Positions 7,845 to 21,415 of a stretch of 22,614 nt of DNA are shown one piece after another. Position 1 is the first letter of the stretch. Each line of letters begins with the position of its first letter. Where the stretch lies: positions 1 to 22,614 of the IMG/VR virus record IMGVR_UViG_3300037189_025089. One strand, given 5' to 3'. Below the pieces are notes generated by a model, which had not been told where the DNA came from, made no database searches, and saw only the letters and a list, made by a program, of their open reading frames with translations. A program made the position numbers and the translations under genes. Source of the stretch: a virus.

Positions 7845-8722
7845 TTAAGAAGCTTGAGCCTTTGTATATCTTACAATTATAATGCCAGAACCGCCGTCTG
7901 AACTACTTAAAACACTGCTTGCTCCGCCACCACCAGTGTTTGCTTTTCCATTTGCAATAGTATCATATGCGCCACCATTATATGTTGCAGTTCCGCCACC
8001 GCCATAACCGCCTCTTTTAAATACAGCACCGTTTGCGCCAGAAGCGCCCGCTCCTCCTCCAGCATAGTAATAAATACCGTTTACATTTTCTCCAGTATTT
8101 GTTGCTAGACCCCATGAAGAATATGCACTTGTTCCATCTCCGCCACGACCTGGCGTTTGAGAATTTGTAGCATTTTCTCCAGCTTCTCCAGCACCACCGC
8201 CACCACCGCCAACAAATGCAAAAGAACTTGACCCTCCAACGTTTCCTTGATTAGTAACGGCAACTCCTCCAGGGGTATAAACATTTCCAGAGTTTGATCC
8301 ACCGCCACCAGACCCACCACTTGTAATTCCTTGACCATTTGAAAGCCCACAACCTCCGCCAATTGCGGTTCCCAATGATCCAAAAGAAGAATCTCCTCCA
8401 ACGGTTGCTGTAGCTGGATATTTAGTTTTAGTCCCACCATTACCAACCGTAACGGTGTATTGTGTATTACCAGTAAGTATCTGTGATTGTAGGTAACGCA
8501 CTCCACCTGCACCGCCACCACCACCAGAGCCACTATTATAAGCTGCAGCGCCTCCGCCAGCTATAATTAAAATATCTGCAACTATATTTCTTGAAGATTG
8601 AAAAGTTCCACTTGAAAGAAAAGCTCTATAAAAATATGTATCGTCTGAAAAAAGAGTTCCACCAGTAATATTTGGAATTGTTTTTCTTATTTCTGCAGCA
8701 ACTAATCCAGGATTTATTATCA

Positions 8723-8723
<1 letters not shown>
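7845..8723 (-). CDS. Glycine-rich tail fibre/adhesin protein (paralogue)
   Basis: 292 residues, the same length as the glycine-rich protein at 6301-7179, with the same domain type. A helical N-terminal 50 residues (LVAAEIRKTIPNI) lead to ADILIIAGGG, alternating glycine runs and loops (GGGGGAGGVRYLQSQ, QYTVTVGNGGT, FVGGGGGGAGEAG), and the closing strand GGSGIIIVRYTKA at the C-terminus. This is the glycine-rich domain of phage fibre tips; loop sequences differ strongly from the paralogue, as expected if they contact different receptors. The ATG overlaps the stop of the long collagen-like gene by one base (TAATG), with GGAG 10 nt before it, so the two are coupled. Receptor binding is inferred from the family. 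Confidence 0.75.
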
Positions 8724-10939
<2,216 letters not shown>

Positions 10940-10960
10940 GATACCTCCTAGTATACCAAA

Positions 10961-12028
10961 TTATTGATTTAATGCATTAAATGATACTTCTACGTTCTTT
11001 TTAAGTCTTTCATCATCTGGTGAAAATTCTAGGGCTTTTTGAGCATATCCCAAAGCCTTTTCAAATTCCCCCAATTGATAGGATGCTATGCAAGCATAGT
11101 CATATGGGGCATATCCCCAGGCAAATTCTTCACATAGATATTCTAGTGGCTTTTCTTGTATTTTAAGGGCATTTTCACAGGCTTCTAGGCATTCCCGCCA
11201 CATTTCCTTAGAATAGTAAACCTCTGCTATTTCAACATAGGCCTCTCTTCTATCTGGACATTCATCTATGGCTTTCTTGAACCATTCTAATTTGTTATCA
11301 AAATCTCCGTAAGACTTGGCAATATATCTCATAGAGGCTGCTCTTTCTGGCTTCCAGTATGCGGTAGGGAGTGAGAGGTGACGCTTTAATTCATTAATGG
11401 CTTCTTCATAATGTCTATAGAAAAATAACTCTCTACCATAATAATATGAATTTCTATCATTATATGGATCTTCTTCAACAGACATTTTTAATAATGGTAA
11501 ATACTGAGATCTACTCTTTGTAGAATCTGGATGATGATGTGTTTCTATTCCAGTTAGGAAAGCTTTTCTTTCCTCCGCCCCATACACATATAAACACTCA
11601 TGCACTGGATGCTTCCATCTAAAATTCTTTCTTGAGTGAATATGGTCATATGCAAATTCTAAGCCTGGAGTTCCATCTGGATTCCATGACCAGATATGCT
11701 TATATGTGGGTCTATTAATTCCACGATTAAATGCTTCTTCTAGTGGTTCTCTCCAATTTGGAGTAATAACTTCATCCATATCTAGTGATATGCACATATC
11801 AATATCTGCGGGTAACAAAGCAAGTGCTGCATTTCTTGCATCATCAAATCTCCATGGCATAATCTTAATTGATTCTACATTAATGCCTAGGGCTTTTGCT
11901 TTTTCAATGGTCCCGTCGGTTGAACCTGTATCAGCTATCATTAAATAATCTGCATCTTTTGCAGATTTATACCATCTTTCTACAAACTGCTCTTCATTGA
12001 GAGCTATGGTGTATATTGCTACCTTCAT
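10961..12028 (-). CDS. GT2-family glycosyltransferase with TPR-like C-terminus
   Basis: 355 residues. The N-terminal GT-A domain (1-about 180) begins VAIYTIALNEEQFVERW and has IADTGSTDGT (31-40), for nucleotide-sugar binding, and SLDMDE (81-86), the DxD-type metal site. Residues about 190-350 form repeated helical pairs of TPR type (for example RREAYVEIAEVYYSKEMWRECLEACENAL and YDYACIASYQLGEFEKALGYAQKALEFSPDD). GT2 domains joined to TPRs are known in enzymes that glycosylate proteins or peptides, the repeats binding the acceptor. It lies just before the long collagen-like gene (21-nt gap), so that fibre is a plausible acceptor; this is inference. Sugar donor unknown. Ribosome binding site is weak (GGAA). 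Confidence 0.85.
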   Translation of the reverse strand: MKVAIYTIALNEEQFVERWYKSAKDADYLMIADTGSTDGTIEKAKALGINVESIKIMPWRFDDARNAALALLPADIDMCISLDMDEVITPNWREPLEEAFNRGINRPTYKHIWSWNPDGTPGLEFAYDHIHSRKNFRWKHPVHECLYVYGAEERKAFLTGIETHHHPDSTKSRSQYLPLLKMSVEEDPYNDRNSYYYGRELFFYRHYEEAINELKRHLSLPTAYWKPERAASMRYIAKSYGDFDNKLEWFKKAIDECPDRREAYVEIAEVYYSKEMWRECLEACENALKIQEKPLEYLCEEFAWGYAPYDYACIASYQLGEFEKALGYAQKALEFSPDDERLKKNVEVSFNALNQ

Positions 12029-12060
12029 TTTATTTTATTCCAATTCAGTTAGTGATTATA

Positions 12061-12750
12061 CTATTTGCCATTAAATATGCAGTGTGCTTTAGTTATTATA
12101 TCATGACTAAGGTACATATTTTCTGGAGAAACATGGTGATATGTAATTTTTTCATATACTGGCGCATAATTATCATTTATTAACTCTATTTCTTTAGAAA
12201 AAAATAATGGATAATCTATAAGTATTTCTTTGTTATTTCTAAGGTATTCTGTCATAACATAATCACCAGCCTGTATTTTATTATTCCAATTAAAATCTTT
12301 TATATTTTTAATTATTTGAGGTGACATAAGAATTCCTGCTCCTCCGTGCATAACAAAATCTTTTCCACAAGATCCATCAATTTCAGGAATAGGGTCTATT
12401 CTTCCATAAACTACTTTATCATTAAATATGCTTAATTTATTTTCTAAAGTATATGTATTTATATATGTATCATCATCTACAAAAAACAACCATTTATATT
12501 TATTTAAATCATTATATTTTTGTAAAAATTTTATAATGTTTTGAGTTTTTAAAACAACATTAAAACTATCTTTTGATTCACATACTTTAATAGTATCTGC
12601 ATCTTCATGATCTGAATAAAAAAGTATATTGCATTTTTTACCCCAGGTATCTTTTATTGATTGTCTTCTTTCAGAATATGATTCTGTTGTTAATATCAAA
12701 ATTAAAATATCTTGTTTTAAATTTGCTTTATCAAACATTTTATTTTTCAT
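12061..12750 (-). CDS. Fringe-like GT31 glycosyltransferase (copy 2)
   Basis: 229 residues. ILILILTTESYSERRQSIKDTW (about 15-36), WLFFVDDDTYI (87-97, metal-binding Asp triad 92-94) and MHGGAGILMS (134-143), followed by AGDYVMTEYL (Asp163), match the GT31/Fringe-C1GALT fold, in which beta-1,3-linked galactose or N-acetylglucosamine is added to an O-linked sugar. Clearly homologous to the protein at 15249-15911 in all these motifs, but with different acceptor-side sequence. It starts two bases after the stop of the collagen-like gene and is followed by a GT2 enzyme. There is no signal peptide, so it acts in the host cytoplasm. Specific donor and acceptor cannot be read. Confidence 0.8.
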   Translation of the reverse strand: MKNKMFDKANLKQDILILILTTESYSERRQSIKDTWGKKCNILFYSDHEDADTIKVCESKDSFNVVLKTQNIIKFLQKYNDLNKYKWLFFVDDDTYINTYTLENKLSIFNDKVVYGRIDPIPEIDGSCGKDFVMHGGAGILMSPQIIKNIKDFNWNNKIQAGDYVMTEYLRNNKEILIDYPLFFSKEIELINDNYAPVYEKITYHHVSPENMYLSHDIITKAHCIFNGK

Positions 12751-12752
12751 TA

Positions 12753-13841
12753 TTAGTAATACAATGCTAGTTTAAAATTATTTGGTGATGGTGTCAAACT
12801 CGATTGCACAACTGTTGTTTGTAAAACTGTTCCATATGAATATAAAAAAGAATTTGCAATTGATGCAGATGGGGTTGAAGCCGCTAAACCACTTATTGAA
12901 TTTACCATTAATCCATTAAATAGCATATTAACATATGCAGTTGCTCCAGATGCTGGTTCTGCAATAACCGATTGTGGACCACCAGTAGCACTTATTCCTA
13001 GCCAATAAATTGAACCCGTTGATGTTACTCCAGTATTTAATGTTGCTGTATAAGCTGTTGTTGCTGTAGTAGGTGAAGAATAGCTAGCAATTGCCAATTG
13101 ATTTAATGGCCCATTACTATCACTATATATAGCAAAGTTTAATGTGGCTGTTGAAGATGCAGTTCCATTAACAAAAGCAATTTGAGTTATTGTTTTTCCA
13201 GCTGGAACAAAAAATGGTTGAAAATATATAGTGTTAAGAATATTAACTGAAGCTGTTCCTGAATAACCATTAACTGTATTTGAATTTCTATACCAAAATT
13301 TTGTTGTTCCTGGCATACCTTGCATTACTGCTGCTAGGGGTGTACTGCTTCCACTTCCCGCAGGTCCTGTTTGTCCTGTTGCACCTGCAACGCCTTGTGG
13401 ACCTGTTGGTCCTGTTGCACCTGTTGGTCCTGGCACCGTGCTTGCATTGCCTGTAATACCTTGTGGACCTGTTGGTCCTGTTGCACCTGTTGCCCCGTTT
13501 GCACCTGCTGGGCCTGTAGCACCTGTCGCTCCGTTTGTACCTGTTGGTCCTGTTGCACCTGTTGCCCCGTTTGCACCTGCTGGACCTGTAGCACCTGTCG
13601 CTCCGTTTGTACCTGCTGGACCTGTAGCGCCTGTTGGACCCGTGGCACCAGCTGGACCCGCTGGTATATTAAGAGAATCAGATTCAATAATATATTTTAA
13701 GTCATTCCATGCAGTAGAACCATCGCCGAGTTTCATATTATCGGTATCTGTTTCAACGCCCATTTCATTTGCAGAAAGTATTGGGTTTGAAGAACTCCAA
13801 TTTGTTGATAAATCTCGTCTTAAAATAATTGGTTTACTCAT
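12753..13841 (-). CDS. Collagen-like fibre protein with Mtd-type N-terminal module
   Basis: 362 residues. Residues 1-52 ([23 protein letters not shown], then [15 protein letters not shown]) match the short repeat module at the N-terminus of Bordetella phage Mtd-like proteins and many fibres. A collagen-like rod follows (about 61-163), mainly GAT, GPT and GPA/GAN triplets, with a one-residue class of interruptions near 132. The C-terminal domain (about 170-362) is a beta-rich, Ser/Thr/Ala-rich region with no signature I recognise, probably the tip. It begins 17 nt after the cupin gene, and TATAAT occurs 9 nt before the ATG, so it could also have its own near-leaderless transcript. An internal 72-bp duplication is listed separately. 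Confidence 0.85.
   Translation of the reverse strand: MSKPIILRRDLSTNWSSSNPILSANEMGVETDTDNMKLGDGSTAWNDLKYIIESDSLNIPAGPAGATGPTGATGPAGTNGATGATGPAGANGATGATGPTGTNGATGATGPAGANGATGATGPTGPQGITGNASTVPGPTGATGPTGPQGVAGATGQTGPAGSGSSTPLAAVMQGMPGTTKFWYRNSNTVNGYSGTASVNILNTIYFQPFFVPAGKTITQIAFVNGTASSTATLNFAIYSDSNGPLNQLAIASYSSPTTATTAYTATLNTGVTSTGSIYWLGISATGGPQSVIAEPASGATAYVNMLFNGLMVNSISGLAASTPSASIANSFLYSYGTVLQTTVVQSSLTPSPNNFKLALYY
13467..13610 (-). repeat. 72-bp direct tandem repeat inside the collagen region
   Basis: Two adjacent 72-bp units (13467-13538 and 13539-13610) differ at a single base by my count. Each encodes 24 residues, eight Gly-X-Y triplets, so gain or loss of a unit keeps the frame. A looser 66-bp spacing of similar sequence is seen just downstream on the coding strand (13393 against 13459 on the plus strand). 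Confidence 0.85.
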
Positions 13842-13858
13842 AGTTTTATAATTATACC

Positions 13859-14194
13859 TTAATTTCTGCCATATTCATCATCTAAACGCTCTATGTCATC
13901 TTCACCAAAATATGTGCCTGTTTGGACTTCTATAAATTCTATTGGTGCTCCTTTTGAGGAGATTCTATGAAGTGATCCCGCCAAAATATCTACAGAGTCG
14001 CCAGGGGAAAGAACTGAAGCTTCTCCATCAATCACTATAGATGGGTAACCAGAAACAATAAACCAATGCTCACTTCTAAACTCATGTCTTTGATAAGATA
14101 AAGATTGATCTGACTCTACATAAATATACTTGCTTTTATGATTTTCCGTTTCATTAAGAATTTCATAATATCCCCACGGTCTATACTCTTTCAT
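13859..14194 (-). CDS. Stand-alone mannose-6-phosphate isomerase-type cupin
   Basis: 111 residues matching the C-terminal cupin domain of bifunctional ManC/AlgA enzymes (type II phosphomannose isomerase). RPWGYYEI (5-12), [17 protein letters not shown] with probable metal ligands Gln35, His37 and Glu42, ILAGSLHRI with His76, and the ending [22 protein letters not shown] are all present, so it looks intact for the fold. The family interconverts mannose-6-phosphate and fructose-6-phosphate; related free-standing cupins can have other sugar-nucleotide roles. It overlaps the cytidylyltransferase by 14 nt and has GAGG 7 nt before its ATG. No guanylyltransferase domain is attached or nearby, so its product would feed host enzymes or it acts on another sugar. 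Confidence 0.82.
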   Translation of the reverse strand: MKEYRPWGYYEILNETENHKSKYIYVESDQSLSYQRHEFRSEHWFIVSGYPSIVIDGEASVLSPGDSVDILAGSLHRISSKGAPIEFIEVQTGTYFGEDDIERLDDEYGRN

Positions 14195-14597
14195 TTTTTA
14201 TCCTCTTTCTAAGTTCGGTAGAACTATAGCTATGTTTTCTAGAATTAAAAAATATTTTTATATTATTTTCCTCACACAATTTTTTGCCCGTAAAATCTTT
14301 ATTTATATAATCTTCGCCTAAAAATCTAATATTTATATTTCTTGAAAGCAATATATCTTCAACTTCTTTTTCTGTAGAATATGGGACTATTTCATCAACA
14401 TATTTAACAGCTTTTAACTGTGTATATCTTTCAAATAAAGTTTGAATGGGCTTATTCTTTTCTTTTCTATCAATTGTTGGATCGGATTGAATTGCAACTA
14501 TTAAATAATCACAATTACTTTTGCATTCTTCAAGCATTAATATATGACCAGCGTGTAGTAAATCAAATGTTGAAAATGTGATGCCTACTTTTTTCAT
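14181..14597 (-). CDS. TagD-like cytidylyltransferase (nucleotidyltransferase fold)
   Basis: 138 residues. ITFSTFDLLHAGHILMLEE carries the nucleotide-binding HxGH motif (15-18), YLIVAIQSDP and RYTQLKAVKYVDEIVPY follow as in glycerol-3-phosphate cytidylyltransferases, and HSYSSTELRKRI (122-133) occupies the place of the RTEGISTT motif, with the first Arg and Gly changed. It would activate a phosphorylated alcohol or sugar to a CDP (or less likely ADP) derivative. The changed C-terminal motif leaves the substrate open: CDP-glycerol and heptose nucleotides are both possible. ATGA overlap with the FkbM gene upstream and overlap with the cupin downstream place it inside the glycan operon. Confidence 0.8.
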   Translation of the reverse strand: MKKVGITFSTFDLLHAGHILMLEECKSNCDYLIVAIQSDPTIDRKEKNKPIQTLFERYTQLKAVKYVDEIVPYSTEKEVEDILLSRNINIRFLGEDYINKDFTGKKLCEENNIKIFFNSRKHSYSSTELRKRIKNERV

Positions 14598-15247
14598 ATG
14601 CTATTCTCTTGAAATATATTTAAAATTTCTTGAGATATTAGATTATTTTTAACAAAAATACAATTATTTTGATTTTCATATGCAAAGCTTTTGTATAAAA
14701 GTTCAAAGCCAAAGCCCTTTAAATAATCAATTACATCTTGTTCAAACCAACATTTTTTCCAAAACTCTTTTGTTTCTGTTTCTATAAAAATACTAGACAC
14801 GTTTATAAGCAAAGATTCTGCGCCTGTGAGCACTTCTTCACTGGCTCCTTCGCAATCTATCCATAACACTATGTTTTCATTTAAATTACTAAAAAAAGAA
14901 TCAAGTGAAACTGAATCTACATCTATATAGGCATAGTTTAAATCTTCATTTCTATTTTTTATACTATTGTTGCCAACTTCTGATGGATTTAAATGAGATT
15001 GTATTTCGAATTTAATACTGCCGTCAACATTTGATACTGCCTTATTTATATAATCTATCCCGCCCATACTATCTTTAAATTTTGCATAAACAAATGGGCT
15101 TGCTTCAAAAGCAAAGCATTTTTTAGATAAAAATGACATTTTTTTTGAAAAATCTGCATCATAAGATCCAACTTCTATGGAAACGGTAGGTTTTAAAATC
15201 TCTTGCAACTTAACAAACTTTTCAGTTATTTCATCATGAATAAACAT
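14594..15247 (-). CDS. FkbM-family methyltransferase
   Basis: 217 residues. A class I S-adenosylmethionine-dependent methyltransferase: SIEVGSYDADF (23-33) is motif I, CFAFEASP the second strand, INKAVSNVDGSIKF the region after it, and SVSLDSFF ... IVLWIDCEGASEEVLTGAESLL (112-147) the FkbM signature. Members O-methylate sugars or other small hydroxylated groups and are frequent in surface-glycan clusters. Gene position between a GT31 enzyme and a nucleotidyltransferase suggests methylation of a sugar on the phage-specified glycan, as a capping step; that target is inferred. It starts one base after the GT31 stop. No strong Shine-Dalgarno is present, so coupling to the upstream gene is likely. 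Confidence 0.85.
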   Translation of the reverse strand: MFIHDEITEKFVKLQEILKPTVSIEVGSYDADFSKKMSFLSKKCFAFEASPFVYAKFKDSMGGIDYINKAVSNVDGSIKFEIQSHLNPSEVGNNSIKNRNEDLNYAYIDVDSVSLDSFFSNLNENIVLWIDCEGASEEVLTGAESLLINVSSIFIETETKEFWKKCWFEQDVIDYLKGFGFELLYKSFAYENQNNCIFVKNNLISQEILNIFQENSI

Positions 15248-15248
15248 T

Positions 15249-17778
<2,530 letters not shown>

Positions 17779-17786
<8 letters not shown>

Positions 17787-18462
17787 TTGTATTTCTTATG
17801 TTTTCTGGATCAATTGTTGATTTTACCTGCTTGTTATGATTTAAAAACTTTAACTTATTTGGTCTTATGGTATATCCTTCTATTAAGCCCAGGTGTGCTT
17901 GTTTAAATATAAAACAATCAGTAGTATATTCTATCCCTTTTCTTTTTACAGCCCTTAAAATTTTTTCTGCACCCTTTTTGGAATATATCATTGCTTGTGC
18001 AGCAGAGTATTGGGTTAATGGCTTATGTATATATTCGGATCCTATATCATTTTCTTTTTTTTCTTGATTATGCTCTTCAAAATAAAACAATGATAAAAAA
18101 TCAAAAGATTTTGGCAAATCGTTTAGACAAAGATTTAAGCTTTTAATAAAATCATCTTCTAAAATTACATCGTCTTCTAAAACCAACATTGAATCTATAT
18201 TATTATCAACTATGTATTTTAAAATATTTATAGTACTTACCCATATACCAAGTTCTCCTGGAAGTGGTGGAGTTTTTCTTCCATCATATGGCTCCCAAAC
18301 TGTTTGGCTTATTCCATAATGATTAATTACATCCCAAGAATTTCCAATATTTCCATTAAAAAACTCTATATCATCAACATAATCAAAATCTTTAAGTATT
18401 GACTTATTTGTATTCATTTGCTCTTTACAACGATCATCAATATGTACAATTGTATATTTCAA
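17779..18462 (-). CDS. GT25-family glycosyltransferase (copy 1), TTG start
   Basis: 227 residues. Begins YTIVHIDDRC, then LPGELGIWVSTINIL (67-81), equivalent to the GEIGCFLSH segment, SMLVLEDDVILEDDF (91-105) with the EDD metal site at 96-98, and QYSAAQAMIYSKKGAEKIL, matching the family's later G..aY.is..gA region. It is divergent from the neighbouring GT25 protein and probably uses a different acceptor. The start codon is TTG at 18462; it overlaps the GT4 stop as TTGA, with AGAGG 9 nt upstream, and no ATG sits nearby in a better position. Cytoplasmic; no signal peptide. Confidence 0.78.
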
Positions 18463-19517
18463 CTCAAATAACCTCTATAGTCACTAAACATATCTCTGCC
18501 AACTCTATTAACTAAAGAGTCCATAGCCATGTTAGTTCTATATTGCCAATCATATTCTTTTACAACATCTGGGATTTGATTAAAAAAGTATTCAGATTGA
18601 TTTTCTATTTCATTTGCAACTTTTTTCATTAAATATACAGTTGAATCTACGTCTGGCAGTACGACTTCGCCAAATCTTTGATAATTTTCAACAACTGGTG
18701 AGACTCCAAGTGTTGAATTTATTATATTTTTTCCAAAAAATTTTTCATAAGAACACCATATGTTAGTTGATATTACTGGCATTCCTGTTGCTAGAGCCTG
18801 AAGCGGAATCAATCCGAATCCTTCACCCTCTGATGGATATATAAGAACATCATGAAAATTATAAATTGCTTTTAAGTGTTCTATATCCATGTTTTCACGA
18901 ATATGCCTAATATTTCCATTTTCCCATTCTCCATGATTTTCCATTATATCTGGATTATTCCAGTCAACACCAGATGCGGGTTGATGACTGTACTTTAATG
19001 TTAATTCATAATCAAGATTACTTCCAAAAGCTTTTTTAAATGATTCTACTGCAATATCTGCTCTTTTTCTTGGGGAACCAGAATCTACATGTAAAAATCT
19101 AACTACTCCATTTTTTCCTCTTTTAAAAGGTGTCCAAAATTTTGAATCTACCCCATGCTCATACACAAAAACTTTTTCTTTTGGTATACCTGCATTAATC
19201 ATTGCGTCTGCGCCAAACTGATTTGCTGTCCAAAACTCTTGATAATTTTTAGCATCATCAACCCAAGATGGTGGAACAAGTGTTGATTCCCATTGCGTCA
19301 TCTGAATTTTGTATTGATGTTGATAAAAAAATCCTGGGGGCGATCCATAATATAGCTGTATCTTGCATTTTGGAGAATTTAAATCTAATTGGAGTTTTTC
19401 TTTATCATTTTTATAATTTCTTAAATGTTTTTCTATTTCTTGATATGTATATGCATACCCAAAGTATGAACCTGATTTTCTAACATGCGGGTGAGCATAT
19501 AAAGACATTCTTAACAT
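18459..19517 (-). CDS. GT4-like (GT-B fold) glycosyltransferase, first gene of glycan operon
   Basis: 352 residues (349 if Met4 is the start). C-terminal Rossmann domain has VRFLHVDSGSPRKRADIAVESF (139-160), a LTLKY strand, and the EX7E-type motif SEGEGFGLIPLQALATGMPVIS (229-250), which binds the donor nucleotide. The N-terminal acceptor domain contains MTQWESTLVPPSW and FVYEHGVD. It lacks membrane segments. It opens the operon after a terminator and a promoter. The first ATG (19517) overlaps the -10 box TATAAT itself, whereas Met4 (19508) lies 7 nt beyond that box; if the leaderless reading is right, 19508 is the real start. Donor and acceptor are not known. Confidence 0.85.
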   Translation of the reverse strand: MLRMSLYAHPHVRKSGSYFGYAYTYQEIEKHLRNYKNDKEKLQLDLNSPKCKIQLYYGSPPGFFYQHQYKIQMTQWESTLVPPSWVDDAKNYQEFWTANQFGADAMINAGIPKEKVFVYEHGVDSKFWTPFKRGKNGVVRFLHVDSGSPRKRADIAVESFKKAFGSNLDYELTLKYSHQPASGVDWNNPDIMENHGEWENGNIRHIRENMDIEHLKAIYNFHDVLIYPSEGEGFGLIPLQALATGMPVISTNIWCSYEKFFGKNIINSTLGVSPVVENYQRFGEVVLPDVDSTVYLMKKVANEIENQSEYFFNQIPDVVKEYDWQYRTNMAMDSLVNRVGRDMFSDYRGYLS

Positions 19518-19543
19518 TATAAAATCCTATCTACTTACATTAA
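19516..19543 (-). promoter_or_regulatory. Promoter of the glycan operon, leaderless type
   Basis: A perfect TATAAT (19521-19516 on the coding strand) lies exactly 7 nt before the ATG at 19508. A weak -35 candidate TTAATG (19543-19538) sits 16 nt further upstream. No Shine-Dalgarno can fit between, so transcription would start at the ATG. It follows directly after a terminator, as expected for a new transcription unit. Confidence 0.5.
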
Positions 19544-19557
19544 GTATAACATAAAGT

Positions 19558-19591
19558 AAAAAGGGAGACAACCTGAGTTGTCTCCCTTTTT
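19558..19591 (-). terminator. Rho-independent terminator
   Basis: A perfect 15-bp inverted repeat (19558-19572 with 19577-19591) with a 4-nt loop; the stem core is GGGAGACAAC, flanked by A-runs and T-runs. It begins 15 nt beyond the stop of the 602-residue gene and ends that transcript before the glycan operon promoter. Being symmetrical, it would also work for plus-strand transcription, but no gene points that way. Confidence 0.93.
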
Positions 19592-19606
19592 AAAGTTTAA
19601 ACTATC

Positions 19607-21415
19607 CTATGATAGCTCTACTCCAAAAGCTGAAAATCCAATAACTCCTGGTGCTGAAGGAAACACAAAGATTTTATCTCCCGCTTGAAGAGTTAATTTA
19701 TTTTGAATAACTTCAAAACTTTTTGCAGATATTGCAGCGTTCCATCTGATATGATTTGATACAGAAAGAGTTGAGCCAGCAGGAACGACTGCAAGGTCAT
19801 ATGTTCTTTCTACATCATCATGATTGGTTACAATAATTGTACTAACCACTGTTTGTGTGGAGTCAGGAACTGTATATATTGCTGTTGGTTCAAAAGACTC
19901 TACTACCGAGCCTGATGCGCCTTGTCCACCAATTAATGATTGAACAGTTTTTAAAGTATTTATTGATACTTGTCCTATATCTGCAATTCCATTTATTGAT
20001 GGTATAAATACTGGGTAAAAATCTTGAGCCTCTAAATCTGGACATCTCCAAATAGCATTTGAGGCGCCAGTCCCATTATTAGTTATCCAGAAGATATATT
20101 CCTTACCATTCCATACTGGCAATCTTTTAAATAGCATATGATCCAATACATATAGACCATTATAATTGTCAACATCATGATAAACTGGGAAACAATCATT
20201 ATATGACCAACCGCCGATCCAATTGGACAACATATAGTTTGGAACATACATTAAGTTTCCTTGTTCATATGTATCGTCTGCTGGCATCAAAAACATAGTT
20301 CCATTTACAATTCCAAAATCAAGAAGCTTAGCATTACTTCCAAAATCATGAAATTGTGAATCTTGCCAGGTTTGTCCTCCATCATTAGAAATACATATAA
20401 ATTGTGCTTCGGTTTGATTATTCGATACCTTTCCAAGATAATTATCTAGAAGCACTCCATTCATTGATGAAACAAGAGTATTAATATTAAACATTGTTCC
20501 AGTTATTGGATCAATAATTGTTTTTGTAAAACCTTGGACAAGATCATGATGTCCTCCCCAAGCAATGTTTCCATAACCATTATTATAACTAGTTCTGGAG
20601 TTTAATTGACTATGAGATACTTCTGTTTGACCGCCATACCAATCGTCTCCGTTTGACTGCTTCCATGAGGTTCCATCATATGTATAAGCAACAATAATGT
20701 TGCTAGAAATCCCTTGGTGGAAAGATGATTGAACTGGCTGCCCACTAAGTGCCCAAAGTTTATTTCCTACTTGAGTAAATAAAATATTTCCAGCATATGA
20801 AGCATATAACGCTTTATCTCCCCAATTAACTCCATCTGTAGAACTTACAGAATATGTTTGAATTTCAGATGATACGCCGTGCTGATTGGCAGCATTATTA
20901 AAGCTATGTATTCCTCCATTTATGGCTGCAATGAATTTTCCATTAAAAAACTTTATATCTGTAAAGACTGGAAATACATCTGCGTTTCCGTAATCTTTAT
21001 ATAAATTTGTAACTCCATATTGTACTGGATTACCGTAAATATTTGTTAATCCAGAAATTGTAGATGTTATATCTGTCCAATTAAGGGCATCGGTAGACTT
21101 AAGAACAATTTGATTGTTATACCAAAGATATGTACCATTTCCATAAACGACCCGCCCTGAATATCCAAATGAATCAGATGGATATGTTGGCCATATAAAA
21201 CTACTTGAATTAAGATTGGTTGTACCAGAGACATGATTTCCATCTGGATCTACATAGCCTATTTCTAAACCATAGTTATCTGATCTAAAACCCCACCAGA
21301 TTGTTTTTTCAATTTTTGAACCAACAGTAGTTGTATAGTAACCGCTACCTCCTGATCCTGAAGTCTCTGTATAGCCAACCAAATTTTGACCTAATATTTT
21401 ATATGTACTTGTCAT
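19607..21415 (-). CDS. Modular virion protein: YKILGQ frame with Asp-box insert
   Basis: 602 residues. It starts TYKILGQ, and its last ~98 residues (AIYTVPDSTQTVVSTIIVTN ... FSAFGVELS) form a beta domain; N- and C-terminal parts together resemble a ~110-residue structural protein family of aquatic phages. Between them sits an insert of about 490 residues with four Asp-box-like motifs: STDALNW (107-113), STDGVNW (192-198), TYDGTSW (245-251) and SNDGGQTW (343-350). Asp boxes mark turns between blades of sialidase-type beta-propellers; no sialidase catalytic residues can be assigned, so binding rather than cleavage is the cautious reading. It starts inside the stop of the preceding paralogue (ATGA) and is followed by a terminator. 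A fibre, whisker or decoration role is likely. Confidence 0.7.
   Translation of the reverse strand: MTSTYKILGQNLVGYTETSGSGGSGYYTTTVGSKIEKTIWWGFRSDNYGLEIGYVDPDGNHVSGTTNLNSSSFIWPTYPSDSFGYSGRVVYGNGTYLWYNNQIVLKSTDALNWTDITSTISGLTNIYGNPVQYGVTNLYKDYGNADVFPVFTDIKFFNGKFIAAINGGIHSFNNAANQHGVSSEIQTYSVSSTDGVNWGDKALYASYAGNILFTQVGNKLWALSGQPVQSSFHQGISSNIIVAYTYDGTSWKQSNGDDWYGGQTEVSHSQLNSRTSYNNGYGNIAWGGHHDLVQGFTKTIIDPITGTMFNINTLVSSMNGVLLDNYLGKVSNNQTEAQFICISNDGGQTWQDSQFHDFGSNAKLLDFGIVNGTMFLMPADDTYEQGNLMYVPNYMLSNWIGGWSYNDCFPVYHDVDNYNGLYVLDHMLFKRLPVWNGKEYIFWITNNGTGASNAIWRCPDLEAQDFYPVFIPSINGIADIGQVSINTLKTVQSLIGGQGASGSVVESFEPTAIYTVPDSTQTVVSTIIVTNHDDVERTYDLAVVPAGSTLSVSNHIRWNAAISAKSFEVIQNKLTLQAGDKIFVFPSAPGVIGFSAFGVELS

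Noticed and set aside
10961-12028. Peptide (bacteriocin) S-glycosyltransferase like SunS
   Set aside because: The GT2-TPR layout is similar, but there is no precursor peptide, transporter or thiol oxidase nearby.
13390-13640. Short regular repeats resembling a CRISPR array
   Set aside because: They are contiguous in-frame Gly-X-Y codons without unique spacers or palindromic repeats.
12753-13841. Diversity-generating retroelement, prompted by the Mtd-like N-terminal module
   Set aside because: No reverse transcriptase, template repeat or adenine-targeted variable repeat is seen in the window; the module is common in ordinary fibres.
13438-13851. A long plus-strand frame rich in Ala-Pro-Val opposite the collagen-like gene
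   Set aside because: It is the complement of GPT/GAT codon repeats; no ribosome binding site, and repeats like this keep all frames open. Similar shadows lie at 9216-9425, 7595-7798 and 837-1124.
19607-21415. Active sialidase
   Set aside because: Asp-box motifs are present, but I cannot place the Arg triad, Tyr/Glu pair or FRIP motif.
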